7,051 nucleotides of DNA, from assembly GCA_009177215.1 (NCBI GenBank), contig WFLY01000228.1, forward strand, positions 818 to 7,868, read 5' to 3'. A program made the position numbers and the translations under genes. This document shows, in pieces, positions 1 through 6,516 of the stretch. The notes beneath the pieces were generated by a model. That model saw only the letters and a list, made by a program, of their open reading frames with translations. It was not told the origin of the DNA and did no database searches. This DNA comes from Bacillota bacterium. Lineage in GTDB: Bacteria; Bacillota; Clostridia; Lachnospirales; Lachnospiraceae. Positions within the stretch are counted from its first letter, which is position 1. Each line of letters begins with the position of its first letter.

Positions 1-617
1 AGATAGGTCTTGCCGCATCCTGTAGGTCCGATCATCAGCATATTGGATTTTTCAATTTCGATTTCATCCATAGTACCGGTCGCCACTCTCTTATAATGAT
101 TATATACCGCCACGGAAATTACCTTTTTGGCATGTTCCTGACCCACTACATACTCATCAAGGCTTGCCTTGATTTTATGGGGCGCAGGAATATTTTTAAT
201 ATCCAGTACCGGCTCCACACCCTCTTTCTTCTTTTTCTTCTTAAGCTTTTGCTTATTGGGAATGCCGCCGTCACCCTGCAAATCCGCCAGATTCACAAAG
301 CTGATATTGGGGAAGCTGCCCTGTCTGGTAAATTGATCCAGCTCTTTCTGCAAATTTGGGTTATTAAGCATACCCTGATAATCGTACTGACTTACCGTCT
401 CCATAGTCTTGTGCATACAGTCGTTACAGACGCAGATATTGTTGGGCAGCTTAAACATCTTCCCTGTCTTGCTCTCCGGTCTGCGGCAGATAAAGCACAC
501 ATCCTCATATTCGCTGTTATCGCTCTTACCGGCATTCGCCGTAGTGGAAGCATCCTTCCCCTTCTCAACATCCGTTACTTCGTCTTTAACATCATTTTCA
601 TTATATAAATCCGACAT
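1..617 (-). CDS. ClpX-like AAA+ unfoldase, partial (N-terminal 205 residues)
   Basis: This is the start of a ClpX-family AAA+ ATPase, a cytoplasmic unfoldase that in the classical family feeds substrates to the ClpP protease. The reading frame is open to the left edge, which cuts it inside Walker A. A zinc-binding domain is visible at about residues 40-70: C41-x2-C44 and C64-x2-C67, with an extra C62. The ClpX-type entry to the AAA+ module follows ([20 protein letters not shown], about 143-162), then VAVYNHYKR (169-177) and Walker A GPTGCGKT (197-204). Classical ClpX has GPTGSGKT at about residue 120, so this protein carries roughly 75 extra residues: an acidic N-terminal tail and a long linker with a run of six lysines (126-131). 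The start at 617 is supported by GGAG six bases upstream; an in-frame ATG at 629 lies on that site. It is not next to clpP or tig here. I think it is a ClpX paralogue rather than the housekeeping clpX, but the rest of the protein is needed to decide. Confidence 0.85.
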   Translation of the reverse strand, partial: MSDLYNENDVKDEVTDVEKGKDASTTANAGKSDNSEYEDVCFICRRPESKTGKMFKLPNNICVCNDCMHKTMETVSQYDYQGMLNNPNLQKELDQFTRQGSFPNISFVNLADLQGDGGIPNKQKLKKKKKKEGVEPVLDIKNIPAPHKIKASLDEYVVGQEHAKKVISVAVYNHYKRVATGTMDEIEIEKSNMLMIGPTGCGKTY

Positions 618-662
618 AATATTCTCCATTCCGAAGCATTTTTTAATCTTTTGATATGTTAC

Positions 663-691
663 ATTATACCCAACATTGTGAGCATGTACAA
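663..691 (-). promoter_or_regulatory. Sigma-A type promoter of the ClpX-like gene
   Basis: On the minus strand a perfect -10 box TATAAT (668-663) is preceded, after 17 bases, by TTGTAC (691-686), which keeps the TTG of the -35 consensus. The box is about 46 bases upstream of the ClpX-like start codon. It sits downstream of the htrA terminator, so the gene is probably transcribed on its own. A second TATAAT (704-699) lies further upstream but has no matching -35 box at normal spacing. Confidence 0.6.
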
Positions 692-730
692 GTGAAGAAT
701 TATACTCCTGCCATCTTTTTCTTATATTGC

Positions 731-764
731 CAAAACCCGGAGAAGCCAATCGGCTCCTCCGGGT
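731..764 (-). terminator. Rho-independent terminator of the htrA-like gene
   Basis: On the minus strand a 13-base-pair stem (764-752 with 747-735, one G-U pair) encloses a GATT loop. It is followed directly by TTTT (734-731). The stem starts with ACCCGGAG and ends with CTCCGGGT. It lies 16 bases past the stop codon of the HtrA-like gene. The U-tract is short, but the stem is strong and GC-rich, so termination is likely. On the plus strand the stem is followed by AAATCC, so it would not work as a bidirectional terminator. Confidence 0.85.
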
Positions 765-780
765 AAATCCATTTCACTCT

Positions 781-2211
781 TTATTTAGCAGGTCTTGCTC
801 CCAACGTCACTTCATATTCATGCTCCTCATACCCGCCATTCCCAGAACGCATTACCGTTATCTTTACTTTATCGCCAACGGCATAATATTTTAACACCTT
901 CTGCAAATCACTGTAGGATTCAATGACCTCTCCTTCCAGTCTGGTAATAATATCGCTGGGCATAATGCCTGCCGCCTCAGCGGCACCGCCCTCTTCCACA
1001 GAGTAAACAAATACTCCCGAAGGCATATGATAGGTCTGGGTAATCTGAGAGGGAATCTCCTGAAGGCTGACTCCCAAATAACCTGCCTTACTCTGTTCAA
1101 CCTCTTCTCTTCTTGTTTTATTCTCCATCAAATTAGCAATAATAGGGCTTGCAGAGCTGATCGGAATGGCATAGCCCATGCCTTCTATTGCCGTTCCGCC
1201 AATTTTATTGGAATTAATACCGATTACCTCACCCTTAATGTTGAGCAATGCTCCGCCGGAATTGCCCGGATTAATTGCCGCATCGGTCTGAATAAAGATT
1301 CCGGTTGAACCGTCCGACATAGTAACCTCACGATTTAGCGCGCTGACAAATCCGCCCGTAACTGACTGCCCATAGCCCAATGCATTACCGATTGCAATCA
1401 CAGGCTCTCCCAGCTTCAACGCATCGCTGTCGCCTAATGCGGCAACAGATATGGCATCCCTTGTGTCACCACTTAAATCCGACAATGTCACTGCCAAAAC
1501 CGCCAAATCCATATCGGAATCCATACCCTTTACCTTTGCCTCTGCCGCGGCCCCATCAATAAATGTAATCTCCAGCTTAGTTGCCGATGCAGCCACATGG
1601 TAATTGGTAACTATCAAAAGCTCCTCATCATTTTCCGCTACGATAATACCTGAACCGCTCGCCGCTTTATCCTCGGTAAAGGTCTGCCCCCAAAAGCTGC
1701 TGGTGGTTGTATAATTATTGATTATAGATACCATAGCAGGCATAACCTCTTCTACAACCTCGGAAACATCCGATGTAACCACCTTGATATTTCCAGTGTT
1801 CGCCAGCTTGATGCCTGATTGTGTCTTGTCAGCCGTCACGGAATCTACATTGCTACTTATCATCTCACTCTTTGTCTCTGTATTATTCTGATTCAGCATA
1901 CCGGTTCCCTGACATACCGCATAAAACCCAATGCCCGCAAACAATCCAAAGAACAGCCCAAGACTGACGGTTGCAACTGCCTTGTAGAAAAAACCACTCT
2001 TCTGCTTTTTTTCTTTTCTTCCGTTATCTGATGCAGCCGCTTCATTTGCCGTAAACACGCCGCTTGCCGACTGATAAGTAGTATAGTCATAGTAGCGCTG
2101 TGTCTGCTCTGCATTCTCTGTACTGCGCCCAGTTTCAGATACTGTCTGTCCATCAGCACCGGAGGTATTGTTACCGGTACCGATACCGGAATAAATTTCG
2201 TTATCGTACAT
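781..2211 (-). CDS. HtrA/DegP-like membrane-anchored serine protease with PDZ domain
   Basis: The gene encodes a 476-residue S1C-family protease acting on misfolded or exported proteins at the outer face of the membrane. Residues 1-75 form a polar, Gly/Ser/Thr- and Tyr-rich cytoplasmic tail ending in basic residues (RKEKKQK). One membrane segment follows at about 77-99, then an extracellular trypsin-like domain (about 145-360). The catalytic triad is complete: H205 in VTNYHVA, D235 in DMDLAVL and S318 in NPGNSGGALL. A single PDZ domain lies at about 376-472 (GYLGVSL to the C-terminus). The domain order is that of Gram-positive HtrA proteins, which use a signal anchor and one PDZ. The start is supported by AGAGG eight bases upstream. 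The gene lies 104 bases after glmS with no GC-rich terminator between, so read-through is possible, and it ends at a strong terminator. Which Bacillus paralogue (HtrA, HtrB or YyxA) it matches cannot be told from the sequence alone. Confidence 0.95.
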   Translation of the reverse strand: MYDNEIYSGIGTGNNTSGADGQTVSETGRSTENAEQTQRYYDYTTYQSASGVFTANEAAASDNGRKEKKQKSGFFYKAVATVSLGLFFGLFAGIGFYAVCQGTGMLNQNNTETKSEMISSNVDSVTADKTQSGIKLANTGNIKVVTSDVSEVVEEVMPAMVSIINNYTTTSSFWGQTFTEDKAASGSGIIVAENDEELLIVTNYHVAASATKLEITFIDGAAAEAKVKGMDSDMDLAVLAVTLSDLSGDTRDAISVAALGDSDALKLGEPVIAIGNALGYGQSVTGGFVSALNREVTMSDGSTGIFIQTDAAINPGNSGGALLNIKGEVIGINSNKIGGTAIEGMGYAIPISSASPIIANLMENKTRREEVEQSKAGYLGVSLQEIPSQITQTYHMPSGVFVYSVEEGGAAEAAGIMPSDIITRLEGEVIESYSDLQKVLKYYAVGDKVKITVMRSGNGGYEEHEYEVTLGARPAK

Positions 2212-2258
2212 AATGATTACCTCTTTTCTAAGTTTTATCCTTTATCTTTATGCACTCA

Positions 2259-2264
2259 GTATAA
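2259..2264 (-). promoter_or_regulatory. Possible -10 box upstream of the htrA-like gene
   Basis: TATACT on the minus strand lies 47 bases upstream of the HtrA-like start codon and differs from the consensus at one position. No good -35 hexamer is found 16-18 bases further upstream, where the sequence reads about ACACTT. If this is a promoter it may depend on an activator, which would suit a stress-response protease; that last point is inference. Further upstream (2277-2315) the spacer is very A/T-rich, with runs of six to eight T on the minus strand, but it forms no GC-rich hairpin. Confidence 0.3.
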
Positions 2265-2315
2265 CCTTCATTTGTGACGGAAGTGTGTTTAAAAAATGAA
2301 AAAAAATGTAACTTT

Positions 2316-4142
2316 TTATTCCACCGTAACCGATTTTGCAAGATTCCTCGGCTTATCAACATCACATCCTCTTCCCACCGCCACATAATATGCAAACAGC
2401 TGCAGAGGAATAATTGCGAGAGAATTTGTAAAATATTGATTAATAGAAGGTATATAAACTACATAATCCGCAGCTTTTTCAATTGCCTTATTTCCCTCAT
2501 TTGTCACCGCCATAACAAAGGCGCCCCTTGCCTTTACCTCAACCATATTGCTGATGGTCTTTTGGAAAAGGGCAGGCTGTGTGGACAACGCCACAACCAA
2601 GGTTCCTTCCTCAATCAGGGAAATGGTTCCGTGCTTCAGCTCTCCCGCAGCATAAGCCTCCGAATGAATATAAGAAATTTCTTTCAGCTTCAGAGAACCC
2701 TCCAGAGAGATTGCATAATCCACGCCTCTTCCTATAAAAAAGATATCTCTCGCTCCCACATAACGATTAGCAAAATGCTGAATCTTTTCCTTCTGTCCTA
2801 AGAGAAGCTCTATCTGGTCAGGCAGACACTTGATATCGGTAAGAAGCTCCTGAAACTTCTCTTCAGCAATCTTTCCCCTCACCTTGGCAAACTTCATGGC
2901 AAGCATATAAAGGGCTACCAGCTGTGCGCTATATGCTTTTGTGGTTGCCACTGCGATCTCGGGACCTGCCCACGTATACATAACGCTGTCAGCCTCTCTT
3001 GCAATAGAACTTCCCACCACATTGACTATGCCCAGCACCTTAAAGCCCCTCGCCTTGGATTCACGAAGCGCCGCCAAGGTGTCCGCCGTCTCACCGGACT
3101 GGCTGATCACAACCACCATGCTTCCTTCCTCCAAAATAGGGTCGCGATAACGAAACTCACTTGCCACATCCACCTCAACGGGAATGCGCGCCAACCCCTC
3201 CAACACATACTTGGCGGTAACACCGGCATGATAAGCGGAGCCACATGCCACAATATGAATTTTCTTGATTGCTTTTATCTCCTCGTCATTCATCTTCAAT
3301 TCTTCTATTACAATGTCATTATTCTGAATACGGGGAGAAATGGTATCCGTAACTGTCTTAGGCTGTTCATACATTTCCTTTAACATAAAATGCTCATAGC
3401 CTGATTTTTCCGCTGCATCCGTATCCCATTCGATAGTAACAGATTCCTTGGTAAGCTCCTCTTCATCCACCGAAAAAAATCTCAAACCATTTTTGCGAAG
3501 CTGAACTACCTCCTGATTATCCATATAATAAACGGTTCTTGTGTATTTTAGAATGGCAGGCACATCGGAAGCGATAAAACACCCTTCCTCATTCTGCCCC
3601 ACAATCAATGGGCTATCCTTTCTTGCCGCATAAATTTCATCCGGAAAATCCGCAAACATGATACCGAGGGCATAGGAACCCTCCACACGATGAAGCACCT
3701 TGGCAATAGCCTCCAGAGGATTTCCCTTATAATAGTAGTCAAGCAAATGAGCCAATACCTCCGTATCTGTCTCTGAGGCAAACTGATAGCCCTTTTCCTG
3801 CAGTTTCTTTTTCAAAGGAATATAATTTTCTATAATACCATTATGTACCACGGCAATTGTGGATTCATGATTAGTATGGGGATGGGAATTCAAATCGCTG
3901 GGTGCACCGTGAGTTGCCCATCTTGTGTGCCCTATTCCGCTCTCTCCGGGCATACTCTCGCCGCCATGAGTCAGATTTTCCAATACTTTAAGTCTGCCCA
4001 CAGCCTTTTGCACGCAGATTTTCTCTCCGTTAAAAATCGCCATTCCCGCAGAATCATAGCCCCGGTACTCCAGCTTGGACAACCCCTCCAAAATGATAGG
4101 CGCCGCCTGTTTTTTTCCTAAATAACCTACAATACCACACAT
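2316..4142 (-). CDS. glmS: Glutamine-fructose-6-phosphate aminotransferase (isomerizing)
   Basis: GlmS converts fructose-6-phosphate and glutamine to glucosamine-6-phosphate and glutamate in the cytoplasm. This is the first committed step to UDP-GlcNAc, needed for peptidoglycan and surface glycans. The 608-residue protein is full length. The class II glutaminase domain spans about 2-240, with the nucleophile C2 exposed after removal of Met1 (MCGIVGYLG), HTRWATHG (72-79), and HNG (100-102). Two SIS sugar-isomerase domains follow: the first has CGSAYHAG (300-307) and SQSGETADT (348-356), the second has GSLKLKEISYIHSEAYAAGELKHG-type residues at about 482-505. The conserved C-terminal tail DKPRNLAKSVTVE carries the lysine (K603) and ends at the usual place. 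The start is supported by AAAGGA eight bases upstream. The gene lies 120 bases after a glycosyltransferase and 104 bases before the HtrA-like gene. No clear promoter is visible in the spacer, so transcription may start upstream in or before the glycosyltransferase gene. Confidence 0.98.
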   Translation of the reverse strand: MCGIVGYLGKKQAAPIILEGLSKLEYRGYDSAGMAIFNGEKICVQKAVGRLKVLENLTHGGESMPGESGIGHTRWATHGAPSDLNSHPHTNHESTIAVVHNGIIENYIPLKKKLQEKGYQFASETDTEVLAHLLDYYYKGNPLEAIAKVLHRVEGSYALGIMFADFPDEIYAARKDSPLIVGQNEEGCFIASDVPAILKYTRTVYYMDNQEVVQLRKNGLRFFSVDEEELTKESVTIEWDTDAAEKSGYEHFMLKEMYEQPKTVTDTISPRIQNNDIVIEELKMNDEEIKAIKKIHIVACGSAYHAGVTAKYVLEGLARIPVEVDVASEFRYRDPILEEGSMVVVISQSGETADTLAALRESKARGFKVLGIVNVVGSSIAREADSVMYTWAGPEIAVATTKAYSAQLVALYMLAMKFAKVRGKIAEEKFQELLTDIKCLPDQIELLLGQKEKIQHFANRYVGARDIFFIGRGVDYAISLEGSLKLKEISYIHSEAYAAGELKHGTISLIEEGTLVVALSTQPALFQKTISNMVEVKARGAFVMAVTNEGNKAIEKAADYVVYIPSINQYFTNSLAIIPLQLFAYYVAVGRGCDVDKPRNLAKSVTVE

Positions 4143-4192
4143 AATCTATATCCTTTCTTTGATAAAATCCATCTTTCAAACTAATCTTTCAT

Positions 4193-4240
4193 GCCGGAGC
4201 GGTTTCCGCACAGACACGCCGGCCGAACCTGTAATTCGGC
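4193..4240 (-). other. GC-rich structured spacer / leader before glmS
   Basis: In the 120-base gap before glmS the minus-strand transcript can form two adjacent stems. The first is GCCGAA with TTCGGC (4240-4235 with 4227-4222, seven-base loop). The second is GCCGG with CCGGC (4223-4219 with 4197-4193), enclosing a small GCGG-AAA-CCGC hairpin (4209-4199). The two main stems share bases 4222-4223, so they cannot both form completely. No U-tract follows, which argues against a terminator. The element lacks the conserved core of the glmS ribozyme. It may be a leader structure or merely a processed spacer; the function is unknown. Confidence 0.4.
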
Positions 4241-4262
4241 GCTGCTGTTCAAACTTGACAAA

Positions 4263-5192
4263 CTATGTTTCGCCTAGCCAATATTCTCTGTTGGTGGTAA
4301 TTCTCAAAACTAGCTTTCTGGGTAATTTCTTATAGTGCTTTCCCAATAAGTAACCTGCATATTTACTGACACATTGTATATAAAAATAAGGCAGCTTCCT
4401 TAACATGTGATTTTTCTTAAGATATGCTGTTGCCTCTTTCACCATGCGCTTCCCCTCTGATTCCGAATGTACCTTGGAAAAAATCTCCGGATGTTCTGCC
4501 TGAGATACTCCCAAATCAAAGTTTCTGCGAAACTGCTGCATATTGGTATAATTATGGGAATGATATACCTTTGCTTCCGCCTCATAGGCTATACTGTAAC
4601 CCGCTCTTACGGCTCCCGCCGCATAAATCATATCCTCATTAAAAATGGTATGCCTGATAAATCCGCCTAATTCCTCATAGATATCCCTACGGTATGCCGC
4701 ACACACATTGGAGCAGAAAAAGGTTTTGATTCCCAGCCTATCTAAGTCCTCCAAGGATTTGGCACAGCTTACAGGCGGATAGTTGAACTGCCTCGTAAAA
4801 CGTTCTAAAACACTGCATGACTTTGTAGGAAGCTGTCGGGCATATGCTGCCGCTGTCTTACCCCTAAGCCGCCCTACCAATGTCTCCAGCAAATATTCAT
4901 CTGCCGGAAGGGCGTCCTGCGTCATCATTACAAAAATCTCCGCCTGAGATTTTTTCACTCCCATATGCCTTGTCTTCCCATGATCAAATTCCCTTTTGGA
5001 AAGATGAAAAACCTTGACATTCTTGTATTTCTCCCAAAATCCGGTTCCATAGATAAGCCGTTCCAAATACCTTTCTTCCGTATTCATTAAAATAATATCA
5101 TTTATGGGCAGACTTTGCTTTTCCAGCATATCAATCAAAGTGAAAAGCTCCGGCTCCGGCTTGTAAACCGGAATTATCACATCAACAACCAT
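4263..5192 (-). CDS. Family 2 glycosyltransferase, rhamnosyltransferase-like
   Basis: The gene encodes a 309-residue cytoplasmic or membrane-associated GT2 enzyme that should transfer a sugar from a nucleotide donor to a lipid-linked or growing surface glycan. The GT-A fold start is clear (VDVIIPVYKPEPELF, about 3-17). It is followed by FDHGKTR (69-75), a motif typical of rhamnosyltransferases (usually FDHGxTR), then the nucleotide/metal region MTQDALP (90-96, QDA in place of DxD). SNVCAAYRR (161-169) and the NED motif (185-187) provide the probable acceptor and catalytic-base region. HSHNYT (211-216) is also seen in rhamnosyltransferase-like members. There is no convincing membrane segment; the C-terminus is basic and may lie on the membrane. 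The start at 5192 has GGGAG nine bases upstream and a promoter beyond it. The neighbours (priming transferase, LCP protein, glmS) suggest wall or capsular polysaccharide synthesis. The donor and linkage cannot be fixed, and rhamnose is only the best guess. Confidence 0.88.
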   Translation of the reverse strand: MVVDVIIPVYKPEPELFTLIDMLEKQSLPINDIILMNTEERYLERLIYGTGFWEKYKNVKVFHLSKREFDHGKTRHMGVKKSQAEIFVMMTQDALPADEYLLETLVGRLRGKTAAAYARQLPTKSCSVLERFTRQFNYPPVSCAKSLEDLDRLGIKTFFCSNVCAAYRRDIYEELGGFIRHTIFNEDMIYAAGAVRAGYSIAYEAEAKVYHSHNYTNMQQFRRNFDLGVSQAEHPEIFSKVHSESEGKRMVKEATAYLKKNHMLRKLPYFYIQCVSKYAGYLLGKHYKKLPRKLVLRITTNREYWLGET

Positions 5193-5230
5193 TGCGGTAT
5201 GCTCCCTATCAAATTTACTGCTGTTTTTTT

Positions 5231-5259
5231 ATTATACTGTAATGCATCACTTTACACAA
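5231..5259 (-). promoter_or_regulatory. Sigma-A type promoter of the glycosyltransferase gene
   Basis: On the minus strand TTGTGT (5259-5254) is followed after 17 bases by a perfect TATAAT (5236-5231). It sits just downstream of the LCP-gene terminator and 38 bases before the glycosyltransferase start codon. A run of seven A (5230-5224) immediately follows the -10 box, so the transcript probably starts within it or close to it. The layout suggests that the glycosyltransferase, and perhaps glmS, form a transcription unit separate from the LCP gene. Confidence 0.6.
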
Positions 5260-5302
5260 GCCAAAATATGTCTCCCGATAACAGTGCCTTGGTTTATCAT
5301 AT

Positions 5303-5331
5303 AAAAAGACAAAGGAGCAAGACTGCTCCCT
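5303..5331 (-). terminator. Rho-independent terminator after the LCP gene
   Basis: On the minus strand GGAGCA (5329-5324) pairs with TGCTCC (5319-5314) around a GTCT loop. The stem can extend by a G-U and an A-U pair (5330-5331 with 5313-5312). A U-rich tail TTTGTCTTTTT follows, with five T at 5307-5303. It begins 9 bases past the LCP stop codon and ends the priming-transferase/LCP transcript. Confidence 0.85.
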
Positions 5332-5339
5332 CGCCATAT

Positions 5340-6488
5340 TTATTGTTTATTATATTTTTCTTTATCCTTATCAATATATTTCTGAGTCTGCTCCGTTATA
5401 ACTTTACTGTACTCTTTCACGATATCTGTTACGGTATAGGTCTCATCCTCAAAAAGGAATTGATGGAGCCATACCACATTATCCACCAAATTAGTGGGAA
5501 CAACACTGCTTCCCTTTGCGCCTATATTTGTCGTATAACGCATATTTTCTTGTGGGAATCCGTCCTCTTCCACAATTCGGTACTTAGATATATCGGCAAG
5601 CAGGTCTAGAATGTCTTTGCTGTCCAAGCTTGTATAAATATCATCAATCGCACTGTTAAATACCTTGGTCAAGGTTGCCAAATCTGCTTTCTTCGCCTGC
5701 TCCTCAATCGCCTTAAGTACCTCTCTCTGACGACTTGCACGCTTGAAATCATTACCGGCGTCGTAACGGATACGGCAATATGCTGCTGCCTGTAAACCGT
5801 CCAAAAGCTGGTAACCTGTCTCCGTCACAGGTGTATAATCACATTTTAACACCTTTTCTACAATGCTTATCTGATAATTATTGATATGCTTAAGCTCCGT
5901 CTCGTCCACATCGATATAGACACCGCCCAAGCCGTCAATTACCTCTCTCAAGCCCTTATAACCTACGGTAACGAAGTTTTCGATATCCATATCCAAATTC
6001 ATATTAAGCATTTTTACTGCCTGCTCTGCTCCGCCATAAGAATATGCCGCATTGCATTTTCTGTAATCGTCATTGCTTAAATTCAAATAAGTATCACGAT
6101 AAACACTGACAAGCTTAATATCACCGGTATCCATATTAATGCTTGCAATCATTATACTGTCACTTCTGCTCCCCTTATAAAGCTCGTTATCATTCTGAGC
6201 ATCCACACCGAAAAGCGCAATATTCATATAGCCCTTCATGGTTTCATTTTCCTGTATCTCTTCGCGGATTTCCAATTTTTCCGGTTCAAAGGTTACATAC
6301 TTAGGTCCCTCGCTTTTGCTTGTCGTTCTGGTTACAAAATAAAGGGCTCCTACCATTATCAGAATCACTACCACTTCCACGGCAAAGAAAATGATTTTTC
6401 TTTTCTTTTTTGCTTCCCTCTGCTTTGCTGTCATTTTCTTTCCGGAATTTGCTCCTGATGTACCTCTGGGGTTAGAATTTGTTGCCAT
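5340..6488 (-). CDS. LCP (LytR-CpsA-Psr) family cell-wall polymer ligase
   Basis: LCP proteins sit in the membrane with their catalytic domain outside and transfer undecaprenyl-pyrophosphate-linked glycopolymers (teichoic acid, capsule) to peptidoglycan. The 382-residue protein has a short basic cytoplasmic tail (KQREAKKKRK, 22-31), one membrane segment at about 32-53 and an LCP domain at about 86-260. Visible signature residues are the aspartate of FGVDAQ (D96), SRSDSIM (R108, D110), VYRDT (R131, D132) and YCRIRYDAGNDFKRASRQR (237-255), with arginines R239, R241, R250 and R253. These are the pyrophosphate-lipid and metal binding residues of the family. A lysine-rich C-terminal tail follows (YIDKDKEKYNKQ). 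I chose the ATG at 6488 because AAGGAG lies nine bases before it. An in-frame ATG at 6527 would add 13 residues and overlap the previous gene, and it lacks a good site. The gene is 28 bases from the priming transferase, so the two are probably co-transcribed. TagU/LytR-type symbols cannot be assigned with confidence. Confidence 0.95.
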   Translation of the reverse strand: MATNSNPRGTSGANSGKKMTAKQREAKKKRKIIFFAVEVVVILIMVGALYFVTRTTSKSEGPKYVTFEPEKLEIREEIQENETMKGYMNIALFGVDAQNDNELYKGSRSDSIMIASINMDTGDIKLVSVYRDTYLNLSNDDYRKCNAAYSYGGAEQAVKMLNMNLDMDIENFVTVGYKGLREVIDGLGGVYIDVDETELKHINNYQISIVEKVLKCDYTPVTETGYQLLDGLQAAAYCRIRYDAGNDFKRASRQREVLKAIEEQAKKADLATLTKVFNSAIDDIYTSLDSKDILDLLADISKYRIVEEDGFPQENMRYTTNIGAKGSSVVPTNLVDNVVWLHQFLFEDETYTVTDIVKEYSKVITEQTQKYIDKDKEKYNKQ

Positions 6489-6497
6489 AATACTCTT

Positions 6498-6503
6498 CTC
6501 CTT
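6498..6503 (-). promoter_or_regulatory. Ribosome binding site fixing the LCP start
   Basis: AAGGAG on the minus strand lies nine bases before the ATG at 6488. It supports the shorter start, which gives MATNSNPRG, over the longer in-frame ATG at 6527, which falls inside the end of the upstream gene. Confidence 0.8.
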
Positions 6504-6516
6504 ACTTTGCATAGCA

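Noticed and set aside
96..608. Open plus-strand frame of 170 codons opposite the ClpX-like gene.
   Set aside because: It is antisense to a conserved zinc-domain and AAA+ coding region, and its hydrophobic composition is what a reverse complement of such codons gives.
671..690. Short inverted repeat ACAT-N7-ATGT between the -35 and -10 boxes of the ClpX-like gene, a possible operator.
   Set aside because: Four-base arms are expected by chance in a sequence of this composition, and they match no operator I know.
2274..2801. Open plus-strand frame of 175 codons opposite the 3' end of glmS.
   Set aside because: The product is Cys/Arg/His/Ile-rich with no family resemblance and lies antisense to a clearly conserved coding sequence. 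It is a shadow frame.
4255..4260. Perfect TTGACA on the plus strand, a possible antisense promoter into the glycosyltransferase gene.
   Set aside because: No -10 box lies at 16-18 bases; the nearest T/A-rich hexamer is about 21 bases away.
4143..4262. glmS ribozyme: the minus strand contains AGCGCC (4246-4241), which resembles the ribozyme cleavage-site block.
   Set aside because: Only this hexamer matches. The other core blocks I know, such as GACGAGG and GTTATCGA, are absent, and the spacer is too short for the usual fold.
5115..5609. Open plus-strand frame of 164 codons spanning the glycosyltransferase start, the spacer and the LCP 3' end.
   Set aside because: It crosses two real genes, a promoter and a terminator of the other strand, and shows no recognisable domain.
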